The notes: a model not told the origin generated them from the sequence alone. A stretch of DNA of 64,000 bases from JANNYA01 sp031422315 (GCA_031422315.1 JANOQN010000011.1:150813-214812), one strand, 5' to 3'; positions 16,735-26,841 are shown, counted from the stretch's first letter. Program-made: numbers and translations.

Positions 16735-19296
16735 ATGAATCAAGAAATAATGGCGTTGTTTACGCAATTGGTGGATCTGCCATTCGATGATCGCGAGCGT
16801 GAGTTAACCTTAATCGAGCAAACCAGCCCTGATTTAGCGGCGCGGCTTCGACAGCTTTTGGCGCACGACGCAGGGTTTGACGCAGACGCGAAGCATGCAC
16901 TGGATGCGCGCGTTCACCATGCTGTCGAGGCAAAACTGACTCAATCGACGTTGGAATTGTCGCAGTTCGAATTCATTGAGCGGCTCGGCGAAGGTGGCAT
17001 GGGTGAAGTGTGGAAAGTTTGCCGAGAGGTTGCTGGGCACAGCCAAATGCTGGCATTGAAGCTATTGCGAACCCATCTTAGGGATCCGGACGCCAACGCG
17101 CGATTCCTGCGCGAACAGCGCATTTTACTGCAGCTGGATCACCCCAATATTGCGCGTTTGTATGATGCGGGGTACACGCAGGACGGCCGGCCTTGGTTGG
17201 CGTTGGAGTGGGTCGATGGACTCAACATCATCGAACATGCGGCTGTTAAACAACTAGGCTTGAAAGCCCGGCTTGGGCTCTTCGCACAATTGCTTGAAGC
17301 CCTGCAGTACGCGCATCAACGGTTCTTTGTACATCGGGATATCAAGCCCGATAATATTTTGATCAACAAGGCAAACCAGGTCAAAGTATTGGATTTTGGT
17401 ATTGCCAAGCAGCTAGATTCTGAAGGCGCACTCAACACCACTCAGCGCTATTTTTCTAGCTATGGCGTTGCGCCAGAACAGCTTGAGGGAACCACAATAT
17501 CGGTGATGACGGATGTCTATGCGCTCGGCGCATTGCTGTACGAACTGCTGAGTACAAAAACGCTGATTGATCTCGATGCACCGTTTTCCGCTTTACAACA
17601 GCAAGTGCTGCACACCTTACCGGTGCCGCCGTCTGTGCGTCTAAGAGCTTTGCTTAGTACCGGCGCGAAGGCCTCTGTTTCCTATACCATTCCAGACGAG
17701 CTGGATAAAATCGTAGCGCAAGCGCTGCGAAAAAATCCGGCAGAGCGATATCAGAGTGCGGATTTATTTTTGCAGGATATCTTGGCGTTTTTAGACAATC
17801 GCCCCGTTAAAGCCATCGGAAATTCCCCCTGGTATTTGACGCAAAAATTTGTGATTCGGCATTGGCTGCCGCTCACAATTGCAGCGGTATCGGGCATCGG
17901 GTTGGGCGTGCAGCAATATCAGGTTCGCCTACAGCGTGATCAAGCGGTTTTGCAATCCGAGCGCGCGGAGCAAGTTTCCAACTTGCTGTTGCAGGCGTTT
18001 CGCTCTGCAGACCCGGCGAACTCTGACGGGCTTGAAATCACGGCGCGCGCAGTATTAGATCAAGCGAGTAAATCGCTATTGAGCAATTCTTTGCAGCTTG
18101 AAACGGATGTTGGTCTAACAACCGTCATTGTTGATGTTTACGGCGCGCTTGGATTGTACAAAGAAAGTGCAAATTTGCGAGCCCGCTTATATGAGCGGGC
18201 CGCGCAATTGCAACCCGGGCAGACTAAGACAAAAGCACTGCAAACGCTGGCAAAGGCCTTGGGTTTAGCAGGTGATCGGAAGCGGCGCGATGAAGTGACC
18301 CTGGAAGCGCGCGCCAGCCTGAAAGCGGCAAATCTGCTTGGTGGCGCGTTTGAGGTGCAGCAGCTGATATTGGAATCTATTGTGCAGGCTGGCATTCCAA
18401 AAATTCCAATCGAAGAAAAGCTGTCGTTGGCACGGCGAGCGGTGCTATTAGCCGCAAAGACAAAAGATCCTGGTTCAGAGCTTAGCGCTGCGATAAGCCT
18501 AATTGGCCTGTTGAAAGTGAGCGATCAAACGCAATCCGCGCTAGATTTGGCACGCGCGATTACACCCAGACAATTTGCCGCTGACGCAAAATCCGAAATA
18601 TCGGTGAGGTTAGAAATTGTGCAGCTGTTACGTGCACTTGAGCGATATCCCCAAGCTTTGGAAGAGCTTGAACCTGCTAAGCGCGCTATAGCAAAGTGGT
18701 ACGGAAAGGATCACCCGTATTTCGCGGACCTGTACAGCACAGAATCAAACATCTTTGCAAGCGTTGGCAACTACCTCAAATCCGAGTTGCTCGCCAGGCG
18801 CGCACTCGATATTGCGATCGGCAGCACTAGCGCAAAACAAAGCCCGAAAATTATGGCGTTGCAGCGAAACCTTGCTGAGCAACAGCTGGCGTTGGCCAAA
18901 TACGAAGACGCCGCTAAAAATGCTGAATTGGCGGCTGATATGGCGCGCAGAATTCTCGATGATCGATCTGAAACTATCGCCTACATGTTGGATACCTATG
19001 CGCGCGCGTTAGTTGCTGTCGGTCAATATGAGCGCGCAATCACCATTGGCAAAGAGGTGGTGCATCGTTTTGAATATGGCCGACCACCCACACCTCCGGG
19101 TTCAGGCAGAATTGGAGCGATTGGTGCGATTGCTGAAAGCTATTGGCGTCTGGGAGAACGAGCAGAATCCAAGCGCTGGTTCGCGCGTATTGAGCCACTC
19201 TTAGCCAAGGCTGCGGTATCCAGGGCCACTAAACGGCGACTGAATCATCTGCAAGCGTGCATCGCCAATCCGGTTGGTGCAAGGAACGATTGTTAA
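16735..19296 (+). CDS. Transmembrane Ser/Thr protein kinase with C-terminal TPR repeats
   Basis: 853 residues with the same architecture as the kinase at 11474. There is an N-terminal helical domain (LPFDDRERELTLIEQTSPDL, LLAHD), then a kinase domain with GEGGMGEV (85-92), Lys109 in LALKLLR, HRDIKPDN with Asp202, DFGIAK with Asp220, and APEQ. A transmembrane segment lies near 376-394 (WLPLTIAAVSGIGLGV). The rest is a long run of TPR-like helices (LELVQLLRALERYPQALEEL type, ADLYSTESNIF, LARRALDIA, KYEDAAKNAELAADMARR, QYERAITIGKEV). The C-terminal part is probably extracytoplasmic and senses an envelope signal or binds a partner. All catalytic residues are present, so an active kinase is expected. 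Confidence 0.93.
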   Translation: MNQEIMALFTQLVDLPFDDRERELTLIEQTSPDLAARLRQLLAHDAGFDADAKHALDARVHHAVEAKLTQSTLELSQFEFIERLGEGGMGEVWKVCREVAGHSQMLALKLLRTHLRDPDANARFLREQRILLQLDHPNIARLYDAGYTQDGRPWLALEWVDGLNIIEHAAVKQLGLKARLGLFAQLLEALQYAHQRFFVHRDIKPDNILINKANQVKVLDFGIAKQLDSEGALNTTQRYFSSYGVAPEQLEGTTISVMTDVYALGALLYELLSTKTLIDLDAPFSALQQQVLHTLPVPPSVRLRALLSTGAKASVSYTIPDELDKIVAQALRKNPAERYQSADLFLQDILAFLDNRPVKAIGNSPWYLTQKFVIRHWLPLTIAAVSGIGLGVQQYQVRLQRDQAVLQSERAEQVSNLLLQAFRSADPANSDGLEITARAVLDQASKSLLSNSLQLETDVGLTTVIVDVYGALGLYKESANLRARLYERAAQLQPGQTKTKALQTLAKALGLAGDRKRRDEVTLEARASLKAANLLGGAFEVQQLILESIVQAGIPKIPIEEKLSLARRAVLLAAKTKDPGSELSAAISLIGLLKVSDQTQSALDLARAITPRQFAADAKSEISVRLEIVQLLRALERYPQALEELEPAKRAIAKWYGKDHPYFADLYSTESNIFASVGNYLKSELLARRALDIAIGSTSAKQSPKIMALQRNLAEQQLALAKYEDAAKNAELAADMARRILDDRSETIAYMLDTYARALVAVGQYERAITIGKEVVHRFEYGRPPTPPGSGRIGAIGAIAESYWRLGERAESKRWFARIEPLLAKAAVSRATKRRLNHLQACIANPVGARNDC

Positions 19297-19429
19297 GACA
19301 GGCTCTCGTAAGCTTGCGCCGTTCAAGCGTTTTCCCGGATTTATCCTTGCCATTAATAATTTTGGTGGATGCACCGAAAAATCTTGATCAAGTAGTTCGC
19401 GCTAACCTTTCCAAAACTTGAAAATTATT

Positions 19430-20281
19430 ATGAAAATTAAAATCAGAAAAAGTGTTGCAACGGCGGTAGTCTCACTCGCTTTAGTTTCAAGCGCGCATGC
19501 CGATATTGAATGCCCGGCGATGCAACAACTAGATGTCACGCAAGGCTTGGTACAGCCACTTGGAAGTATGGCTATGACGCCAGCCGGACTTAAACTGGAG
19601 CGAGGCGGATCTGAAGGTTGTCGCGTCAACATTATGGCAACTGGCATCCCACAAGCCACGCGCTCCTTTGTTGCCTCACAGCTAAATCCCGATACGTTGG
19701 TTACCCGATTTTTGATTACCGTGAATAGACTCAATGGAATCGAACCACAAAGTCCAGGTATAGGTGGTCATTTTTTTACGATCGCAAAAATTGAATTCAC
19801 CAAGCGCTTCAACGGTGAGCGGGCTGCTGATTTGTTTGTGACTTCTTACTCGAATTTGGGTGGTGCGCGGATTGGCGTTGAGCTAAAGCAAGCTGACGGA
19901 CGCTTGCTTAGCGGCGGCCTTTTGGACGTAGCGGCGTCAGGCTTGGGTCAAGTGTTTGAAGTGCGTTGGACGCGAGACTCGACCTGCAATTACAGTGGAA
20001 ACTACGATTGCACCAGTACAGTTTCTGTGTACCCGACTTCCGGCGCCCTTCCGAGTTCAGCCCCACTGTTTCAATATGTATTCCCGAAACCGCTTCATTT
20101 TAGCTATAACTTTGGAATTGTACCCAGCCGGTTGGTAGTGGGATCGCAGCAGGAACACAACTTGGTGTTTAATCCAAACGCAATTGAGAGGCCCTCATTG
20201 CAACTTAGATTTTTGCCTTGTTACGACAATGTGGGTTGTACCCTAATACCTGAACCCCTAATGCCAATATCAGATAAATAA
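19430..20281 (+). CDS. Exported protein of unknown function
   Basis: The start is placed at the ATG 19430; a TTG 12 nt upstream is less likely. MKIKIRKSVATAVVSLALVS then SAHA/DIE is a textbook Sec signal peptide with AxA cleavage. The mature protein, about 260 residues, is beta-rich (RIGVELKQADGRLLSGGLLD, VFEVRWTRDSTCNYSGNYD) with scattered Cys (ECPA, GCRV, TCNY, DCTST, PCYDNVGC) suggesting disulfides. No known family is recognised. It lies 133 bp downstream of the second kinase on the same strand, so it may be a target or accessory of the sigma/kinase module. The converging hrpB gene ends 20 bp further on. Confidence 0.75.
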   Translation: MKIKIRKSVATAVVSLALVSSAHADIECPAMQQLDVTQGLVQPLGSMAMTPAGLKLERGGSEGCRVNIMATGIPQATRSFVASQLNPDTLVTRFLITVNRLNGIEPQSPGIGGHFFTIAKIEFTKRFNGERAADLFVTSYSNLGGARIGVELKQADGRLLSGGLLDVAASGLGQVFEVRWTRDSTCNYSGNYDCTSTVSVYPTSGALPSSAPLFQYVFPKPLHFSYNFGIVPSRLVVGSQQEHNLVFNPNAIERPSLQLRFLPCYDNVGCTLIPEPLMPISDK

Positions 20282-20301
20282 GCTCGCATGAATTCACCAC
20301 G

Positions 20302-22860
20302 CTACGTTCCCCTAGGCTTAGCCCGATGCGTAGCGGTGGCAGTCCACGGATCATCAGGCCAGGGGTGGCGTGGGTAGCGGCCTTTCATTTCTTTTTTGAC
20401 TTCTGCGTAGGTGGTGTTCCAGAAGTTTTTTAGATCTTGCGTGACTTGCACTGGCTTGCCACCGGGTGAAAGCAGGTGCAGCATGACGCGAACTCGGCCA
20501 GCGGCAATGGTGGGGGTTTCGCTTAGGCCAAATAGCTCTTGCAGCTTGACCGCTAAAATCGGTGGGCCTTCGGGCGGGTAGATAATTTGGCGTTCGATGC
20601 CGCTGGGTACGATGAGCCGATCCGGTGCGTGTTGTTCCAGCGCTTGGCTTTGGGCATAGCTCAGCTGGGTGCGCAACGCATTAGAGAGCGAGTCGTTTTG
20701 CAGCTGGGAAAGCTTTGTCAAGCCATCTAAAAACGGTGCGAGCCAGTCTTCTAAATTATCCAATAAGCCGGTGTCTGATGCATCAGGTAAGTTGAGTTCC
20801 GGCATCCAGGTACGCAGATAGTTGATGCGCGCACGGGTGTTCAATAGTGAATCTGACCAGGGCAGGGCGCTAATGCCCAGCTGGTGAATCCCGATCATAA
20901 GCTGCGCGGTGGCGTTTTTTGCCGGCACGATGCGTTCGCTTAAAATGATTGCATCGAAGCGCTCGATTTCTTTTGCCAGAACGCTCTTGGTGTCGGCGTC
21001 AAAGCGCTGCACGCGCTCGTTGATAAAATGTGTGGGGTAGCATTTGGCCAATTCGTCTAAGCGCAGCGGCGCGGCTTTGCGTATGCGGGCATCGGCGCCG
21101 GTGCCATCTAGCTCGCTAATCACTAGCCAGGTTTCGCCGAGCATTGGTGAGTCGTGGCTGAGCGTGGCACCGCCGCCATCGGATCTGCTGAAGCGCATCG
21201 GCGCATCCGGGCGAGATTTCGCGACCCGATCAATAAAGGCGTGCAGCAGCAGCTCGCCCAATCGGTGCGGTTCGGTTTGCAGGGGCGGCTCTTGGCGCAC
21301 ATTTAAGCGCGAACGCCACTGCCGGGCGGCTTGGTCGATGCTGCTCAGCGCAGCATGATCACCGCCGTGCGGTCGACGGGCGCGCCATGCTGCGAGCGTG
21401 TTCCAGCGACTGGCGAACGCTTCGCTAAAACGCTCCGGGCCTTTCAGCGGATCGCGTGCTTCAATCAGCGCCAGCACATCACAGGCTAGTGCTTTCGTCG
21501 CTGGATCGGCGCGAATGACTAAGTTGGCAAGTCTAGGATGCGCTCCAGTAGCGAGCATGGCTTTGCCGTGCGCGGTTATTTTTAGCGAAGGTTCGCTTGT
21601 CGCTGCGCTGCGTGTATCCGATTCAAGTGCGCCCAAGGTTTGCAGTAAAACTAGCGCTTGGTTGTAGCTTCCGGTCGGAGGCGCATCCAGAAAATTGCGC
21701 GTCAAAAATTCACTGCTGCTTGTACCCCAGCCATAGAGTGCGAGTGCTAATGGCGCTAAGTCAGCTCTAGTAATTTCCGGACGTACCTGAGGATCAAGTC
21801 GGCGCGAGCTGGCATATAGCCGCACCGCAATGCCCGGCGCAACGCGGCCCGCACGGCCAGCGCGCTGGGTGGCACTGGCCTGCGATATCCACACCTGCGC
21901 GAGTGAAGCAAAGCCGCGACTCGCATCAAATTTTGGCTCGCGCGCAAGCCCTGAGTCAATCACAACGCGAACGCCTGGCAGCGTGAGCGAGGATTCCGCG
22001 ACGTTGGTCGCGAGTACAATTTTGCGCATGCCTGTTGCTGCGGGCGCAAGCGCACTGGTTTGCTGCTCGATGGTCAGCTCGCCATGTAGCGCGATAGCCG
22101 ATAAGTTAGCAAACTCATCAATCAGGCTCAGCACGGCGCGCTCACACTGGATAATTTCTGCGCGGCCTGGCAAAAATACCAGCACATCGCCCTCGCTCTC
22201 TGGCAGCACTGAACGCAGCGCGCGCAACAGTGAATGCGCGATGGGTTCTTCCCTAGGCGGTGGCATATAGCGAATACTGACTGGATAGGCCCGGCCTTGT
22301 GAGCGCACGTTTTTGCAATCTGCATCCTGTGCCAGCCATTGGGTTAGTCGCTCGCCATCTAAGGTCGCCGACATCAATAGAATGCGAAGATCCGGGCGCA
22401 ACACCGATTGCATATCCAGCGTAAGCGCCAGCGCTAAATCCGAGTGCAAATGGCGCTCATGAAACTCGTCGAAAATTATAAGACTTACATCGGCAAGCTC
22501 TGGATCATCTTGCAGCAAGCGCGCTAAAATGCCTTCGGTCAGCACTTCAATGCGCGTTGCCCGGCTGACTTTGGCTTCGAAACGAATCCGATAGCCGACG
22601 GTTTGCCCGACCGGTTCACCCAGCTGCTGCGCCATATAGTGCGCGGCGGAACGAGCGGCAATTCGGCGTGGCTCCAGCATCAAAATTTTCTTGCCCGCCA
22701 CCCAGCTTTGCGAAAGCAAGGCCAGCGGCACTGCAGTAGTCTTGCCCGCGCCGGGTGGGGCTTCTAGTACAACGCGATTGCAAGCTGCCAGTGCCTCATA
22801 AAGCCTGGGCAGTGCCTCATGTATTGGCAGTTCGGCAGCGGAGTTTTGCCTCAAGGTCAT
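20302..22860 (-). CDS. hrpB: ATP-dependent helicase HrpB
   Basis: An 852-residue DEAH-box helicase. Motif I EAPPGAGKTT (33-42), Ia EPRRIAARSAA, motif II DEFH (131-134), motif III SATLDGERL, motif V ATNVAESSLTLPGV and motif VI QRAGRAGRVAPG. The HrpB-specific C terminus is MKGRYPRHPWPDDPW followed by a basic tail. HrpB is a conserved proteobacterial DExH protein of uncertain substrate, thought to act on RNA; the related HrpA rescues collided ribosomes. It starts at ATG 22860, just next to a BIME, and is the only gene of its transcription unit in view. Confidence 0.95.
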   Translation of the reverse strand: MTLRQNSAAELPIHEALPRLYEALAACNRVVLEAPPGAGKTTAVPLALLSQSWVAGKKILMLEPRRIAARSAAHYMAQQLGEPVGQTVGYRIRFEAKVSRATRIEVLTEGILARLLQDDPELADVSLIIFDEFHERHLHSDLALALTLDMQSVLRPDLRILLMSATLDGERLTQWLAQDADCKNVRSQGRAYPVSIRYMPPPREEPIAHSLLRALRSVLPESEGDVLVFLPGRAEIIQCERAVLSLIDEFANLSAIALHGELTIEQQTSALAPAATGMRKIVLATNVAESSLTLPGVRVVIDSGLAREPKFDASRGFASLAQVWISQASATQRAGRAGRVAPGIAVRLYASSRRLDPQVRPEITRADLAPLALALYGWGTSSSEFLTRNFLDAPPTGSYNQALVLLQTLGALESDTRSAATSEPSLKITAHGKAMLATGAHPRLANLVIRADPATKALACDVLALIEARDPLKGPERFSEAFASRWNTLAAWRARRPHGGDHAALSSIDQAARQWRSRLNVRQEPPLQTEPHRLGELLLHAFIDRVAKSRPDAPMRFSRSDGGGATLSHDSPMLGETWLVISELDGTGADARIRKAAPLRLDELAKCYPTHFINERVQRFDADTKSVLAKEIERFDAIILSERIVPAKNATAQLMIGIHQLGISALPWSDSLLNTRARINYLRTWMPELNLPDASDTGLLDNLEDWLAPFLDGLTKLSQLQNDSLSNALRTQLSYAQSQALEQHAPDRLIVPSGIERQIIYPPEGPPILAVKLQELFGLSETPTIAAGRVRVMLHLLSPGGKPVQVTQDLKNFWNTTYAEVKKEMKGRYPRHPWPDDPWTATATHRAKPRGT

Positions 22861-22864
22861 TAGC

Positions 22865-22954
22865 CGTCATTCCCGCGTAGGCGGGAATCCAGGTTCCCCA
22901 AGCTTTTGGTCGTCATGACACCTGTTCTGGATCCCCGCCTGCGCGGGGATGACG
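22865..22954. repeat. Paired REP palindromes (BIME-like)
   Basis: Left unit 22865-22892 (CGTCATTCCCGCGTAGGCGG then GAATCCAG) faces right unit 22927-22954 (CTGGATCCCCGCCTGCGCGG then GGATGACG). Same family and same inverted arrangement as at 3305 and 55795. It fills the gap between hrpB and the oxidoreductase gene. Confidence 0.85.
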
Positions 22955-22987
22955 AATCGGAAACTTACCAGCATGGATGAAATGTTG

Positions 22988-25900
22988 CTAAGCCACCGAT
23001 CTCGCATGCGTAGGTTTTTGCCATTCCGTCATCAATGCATCCCACTGAGTCTTAGCTTTGGCGTAGTGCGCTTCTTTGACGTGTCCGTAGCCGCGAATAT
23101 GCTCGGGGATTTTTGCAATCTCCACCGCTAAGGCGTGATTTTCGGGGTTCAAGCGCGACAGCAAACCTTCGATGCAATTTTTGTAATCGATGATTAGCTG
23201 ACGCTCCATTTTGCGCTCGTCGGTTTTGCCGAACACATCTAACGCCCCGCCGCGCAAGCCTTTGAGCTTGGCGAGCTGTTTGAAGGCTTTCAGCGTCCAG
23301 CCTGGGAATTCTTGCTTGAGTAAATGCCCGGTGACGGGATCTTTCTTGCTGATAATGGGCGGTGCAAGGTTGAATTTCAGCTTGATCTCATCGCCCTGGA
23401 AGCTATCTTTAACCAGCTTTTCAAAATCACCACTGGTGTACAAACGAGCGACTTCATACTCGTCTTTGTACGCCATGACTTTGGCGAAATAGCGCGCCAC
23501 TGCAGCGCTCAGATCAGTCTTGCCGGGCGTGCGTTCGGCTTCGGTTTTGCGCACCAAATCGACCAGCTGGCGGTAGCGCTGCGCATAGGCGCTGTCTTGG
23601 TATTCGGTCAGCAGCTTTTCTCGGTGTGCGATTAAATCATCCAACGTTTTGGTGACTGGCGCTTTTGCAAACATCAGCGCGGTGGCAGAGTCAAACGCGC
23701 TGGAATTGAGCGGGCGAATATTGTCTTCCACCATGCCAGCCGCTTTGAGCACCAAGTGCATATTTTCCACCGCCATGCGGCCCCAGTTGAACGCCAGTTT
23801 GTTCATTGCAATCGCGGCGTCATTTAATTCGATGGCGCGCATCAGCGATTCTAGGCTCAGCGGAATCAAGCCTTTTTGCCACGCGTAGCCCATCACAAAT
23901 GAGTTGGTCGCAATCGAATCGCCGATTAGCGCGGTGGCTACCTCGGTGGCGTTGAGTACGTCCAAATGTTTGTGGCCGAGCGCCAAGCCAATCGAGTCCA
24001 ACATCTGCTGGAGCGGGAATTGCATGTCTGGTTTGCGGGTAAAAGTGCCGGGCATGAATTCATAGCTATTGATGACGGCGTGGGTGCGATCTTCACGAAT
24101 TTTCGACAGCGCCCAATAATCGTTGACCACTACCACATCGCAGCCAATCACTAAATCGGCTTCACCGGCGGCGATGCGCACGGCATTGATGTCCTCAGGT
24201 TTTGCGGCAATGCGCACGTGGCAAGTGACCGCGCCGCCTTTTTGCGCTAAGCCGGTTTGATCCAATACCGACGTGCCTTTGCCTTCAAGGTGCGCGGCCA
24301 TGCCGATCAACGCGCCGATCGTGACTACGCCAGTGCCACCTACGCCAGTAATCAAAATATTCCAAGGCTCGGCCAGATTGCTTTTGATGACCGGCATCGG
24401 CAATTTGCTAAAACCCGGGTCAGCCGAGCTGCCTTTGGGCTTGCGCGGGCTGCCGTCTAACACCGTGACAAAGCTAGGGCAAAAGCCTTTGACGCAGGAA
24501 AAATCTTTGTTGCAGGAGCTTTGATCAATGGTGCGCTTGCGGCCCATTTCGGTTTCAAGTGGCAGCAGCGATACGCAGTTGCTGACTTCACCACAATCGC
24601 CGCAGCCTTCGCACACGGCGGGGTTGATCAGAATGCGCTTGGGTGGATCAACCGCCAATTTACGCTTGCGGCGTCGGCGTTTTTCAGCTGCGCAGGTTTG
24701 CTCGTAGATAATTACGCTAGTGCCGGTCACTTCGCGCAGCTCGCGCTGCACTTTATCCAAGTCATCTCGGTGCTCTAACTTAACGCCGCTTGGAAAGCCT
24801 TCGGCGTTACGCCATTTGTCTGGGTCATCGCTGACCAGCACGATTTTTTTGACGCCTTCAGCGGAGACTTGCCGCGCCATTTCTTGCACCGTGAGCGAAC
24901 CATCCACCGGTTGCCCGCCAGTCATAGCAACCGCATCGTTGTACAAAATTTTGAAGGTGATGTTGACCTTGGCGGCCACGCAGGCGCGCATCGCCAACGA
25001 GCCCGAATGGAAATACGTGCCATCGCCCAAGTTTTGGAAGATGTGTTTTTCATCCGTAAATGGCGATTGCCCGATCCAAGGCGTGCCTTCGCCGCCCATT
25101 TGCGTGAAGGTATCGGTTTTGCGATCCATCCAGGTCACCATGTAGTGGCAGCCAATGCCGCCACCGGCTCTGGAGCCATCCGGTACTTTGGTTGAAGTGT
25201 TGTGCGGGCAGCCCGAGCAAAAGTGCGCCGCACGCGGGAAATTCGCGCGCGGCAAAGCCAGCTCTTTCTCTTTTGCAGTTAGAAAATCCAAGCGCTCGCG
25301 GATATGTTCGCTGGTGAAAAAGCGCCCCAGCCGTTTCGCAATTAAACGCGCAATTCTGGCGGGTGTTAACTCTTGAATCGAGGGCAATACCCAAATGCCT
25401 TCCTCATCATATTTGCCGACAATGGATGGCCGAGTCGCTTGATCCCAGTTGTACATATATTCTTTCATTTGCGCTTCTAAGAAGGAACGCTTTTCCTCGA
25501 CCACAATAATATCTTCCAGGCCTTTGGCAAACTCGCGGATGCCCTCAGGCTCTAGCGGCCAGACCATACCGACTTTGTAGACGCGAATACCAATATCGCG
25601 GCAGTGCGATTCTTCCAAGCCCAGATATTCCAGCGCTTGCAACACGTCGAGATAGCTTTTGCCAGTCGTTACAATTCCAAGCCGGGCTTTCGGGGAATCG
25701 ATCATGATTTTGTCGAGCTTGTTCGCCCTGGCAAAAGCTTGCGCGGCGTGCATAGCGTATTGATGCAGGCGCATTTCCTGATCGAGTGGTGGATCAGGCC
25801 AGCGAATGTTTAAGCCGCCAACTGGCATTGCGAATTCACTCGGCAAAATAATATTGAGCTGATGCGGATCAACGTTCACCGATGCAGAGGATTCCACCGT

Positions 25901-26545
25901 CTCAGCGATGGTTTTAAAGCCGACCCAGCGCCCCGTGTAGCGCGATAGTGCCCAGCCCAAAATGCCCATGTCCAGAATATCTTGTACGCCGGCCGGGTTC
26001 AAAATCGGCATCATGGCGGAGATGAATTCGTGCTCGGATTGATGTGGCAAGGTTGAGCTGCGGCAAGCGTGATCATCGCCCGCTAACACCAGCACGCCGC
26101 CGTAACGACTGGTGCCGGCAGCATTGCCGTGCTTGAACACATCGCCGCTACGATCAACGCCTGGGCCTTTGCCGTACCACATGGCAAAGGCGCCATCTAC
26201 TTTCGCGCCCGGGAATAGATTGACCTGCTGACTTCCCCAAACGGCGGTGGCGGCTAGATCTTCATTTAGACCGGGCGCAAATTCGACATTGCTGGCTTTG
26301 AGGTGCTTGCGCGCTTTCCATAACGCTTGATCTAGCCCGCCCAAGGGTGAGCCGCGATAGCCGCTAATAAATCCGCCGGTATTAAGCCCGTGCAGGCGAT
26401 CCCGGCGCTGCTGCATGAGCGGCAATCGCACAAGTGCTTGCACGCCCGAGAGATAAATCCGGCCATCAAAGCGAGTGTATTTGTCGTCCAAGGTATAGCT
26501 GCTATCGATCTTGCTAACGATGGGGGATGTGACGATATTCGTCAT
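22988..26545 (-). CDS. Indolepyruvate ferredoxin oxidoreductase (fused alpha-beta-type)
   Basis: A 1185-residue single-chain 2-oxoacid:ferredoxin oxidoreductase. The N-terminal pyruvate-ferredoxin-type region holds GFISGYRGSPLGG and LAGDDHACRSSTLPHQSE. The middle TPP-binding domain carries CSGCPHN, GGGIGCHYM and AVAMTGGQPVDG. A 4Fe-4S ferredoxin-like segment follows (CEGCGDCGEVSNC and CNKDFSCVKGFCP). The C-terminal gamma-type domain begins with ITGVGGTGVVTIGALIGMAA and includes GLAQKGGAVTCHVR. This fused form is common in proteobacteria and decarboxylates aryl pyruvates to acyl-CoA, feeding electrons to ferredoxin in aromatic amino acid breakdown. Substrate is assigned by family. It is cytoplasmic and monocistronic as far as can be seen, with its start at ATG 26545. 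Confidence 0.92.
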   Translation of the reverse strand: MTNIVTSPIVSKIDSSYTLDDKYTRFDGRIYLSGVQALVRLPLMQQRRDRLHGLNTGGFISGYRGSPLGGLDQALWKARKHLKASNVEFAPGLNEDLAATAVWGSQQVNLFPGAKVDGAFAMWYGKGPGVDRSGDVFKHGNAAGTSRYGGVLVLAGDDHACRSSTLPHQSEHEFISAMMPILNPAGVQDILDMGILGWALSRYTGRWVGFKTIAETVESSASVNVDPHQLNIILPSEFAMPVGGLNIRWPDPPLDQEMRLHQYAMHAAQAFARANKLDKIMIDSPKARLGIVTTGKSYLDVLQALEYLGLEESHCRDIGIRVYKVGMVWPLEPEGIREFAKGLEDIIVVEEKRSFLEAQMKEYMYNWDQATRPSIVGKYDEEGIWVLPSIQELTPARIARLIAKRLGRFFTSEHIRERLDFLTAKEKELALPRANFPRAAHFCSGCPHNTSTKVPDGSRAGGGIGCHYMVTWMDRKTDTFTQMGGEGTPWIGQSPFTDEKHIFQNLGDGTYFHSGSLAMRACVAAKVNITFKILYNDAVAMTGGQPVDGSLTVQEMARQVSAEGVKKIVLVSDDPDKWRNAEGFPSGVKLEHRDDLDKVQRELREVTGTSVIIYEQTCAAEKRRRRKRKLAVDPPKRILINPAVCEGCGDCGEVSNCVSLLPLETEMGRKRTIDQSSCNKDFSCVKGFCPSFVTVLDGSPRKPKGSSADPGFSKLPMPVIKSNLAEPWNILITGVGGTGVVTIGALIGMAAHLEGKGTSVLDQTGLAQKGGAVTCHVRIAAKPEDINAVRIAAGEADLVIGCDVVVVNDYWALSKIREDRTHAVINSYEFMPGTFTRKPDMQFPLQQMLDSIGLALGHKHLDVLNATEVATALIGDSIATNSFVMGYAWQKGLIPLSLESLMRAIELNDAAIAMNKLAFNWGRMAVENMHLVLKAAGMVEDNIRPLNSSAFDSATALMFAKAPVTKTLDDLIAHREKLLTEYQDSAYAQRYRQLVDLVRKTEAERTPGKTDLSAAVARYFAKVMAYKDEYEVARLYTSGDFEKLVKDSFQGDEIKLKFNLAPPIISKKDPVTGHLLKQEFPGWTLKAFKQLAKLKGLRGGALDVFGKTDERKMERQLIIDYKNCIEGLLSRLNPENHALAVEIAKIPEHIRGYGHVKEAHYAKAKTQWDALMTEWQKPTHARSVA

Positions 26546-26802
26546 GCGCGGTCCTCGGGCAGTGGGTGTAAAGCGTGCAATCTACACCCGCGTTCTGCGG
26601 CGTGGTAGACCAATTTAGACCGAAGTGTAACCGCATTTGCTCGCACAAGCAGGCGTATCTATCGCCAGCATTTTTAGCGCGCACATGCGGCGAAACGCAA
26701 TCGCTTTGCCGAATTAGCGTGCAGCGAATAGTCTGAACAGACGTTTATATATCTATTTTTCCAAGTAATTCACAGTCTTGCAGTGGGAGCGCTAAAAACG
26801 GC

Positions 26803-26831
26803 TTGACCCGATCCGTCGCAGCGCTCATTAT
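26803..26831 (+). promoter_or_regulatory. Sigma-70 promoter upstream of nrdJa
   Basis: TTGACC (26803-26808), a 17-nt spacer, then CATTAT (26826-26831). Transcription would begin near 26838, just in front of the two NrdR boxes, which fits repression by NrdR. The rest of the 403-bp gap from 26546 holds no gene, and no cobalamin riboswitch is recognisable. Confidence 0.6.
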
Positions 26832-26841
26832 CTCGGCCCTG

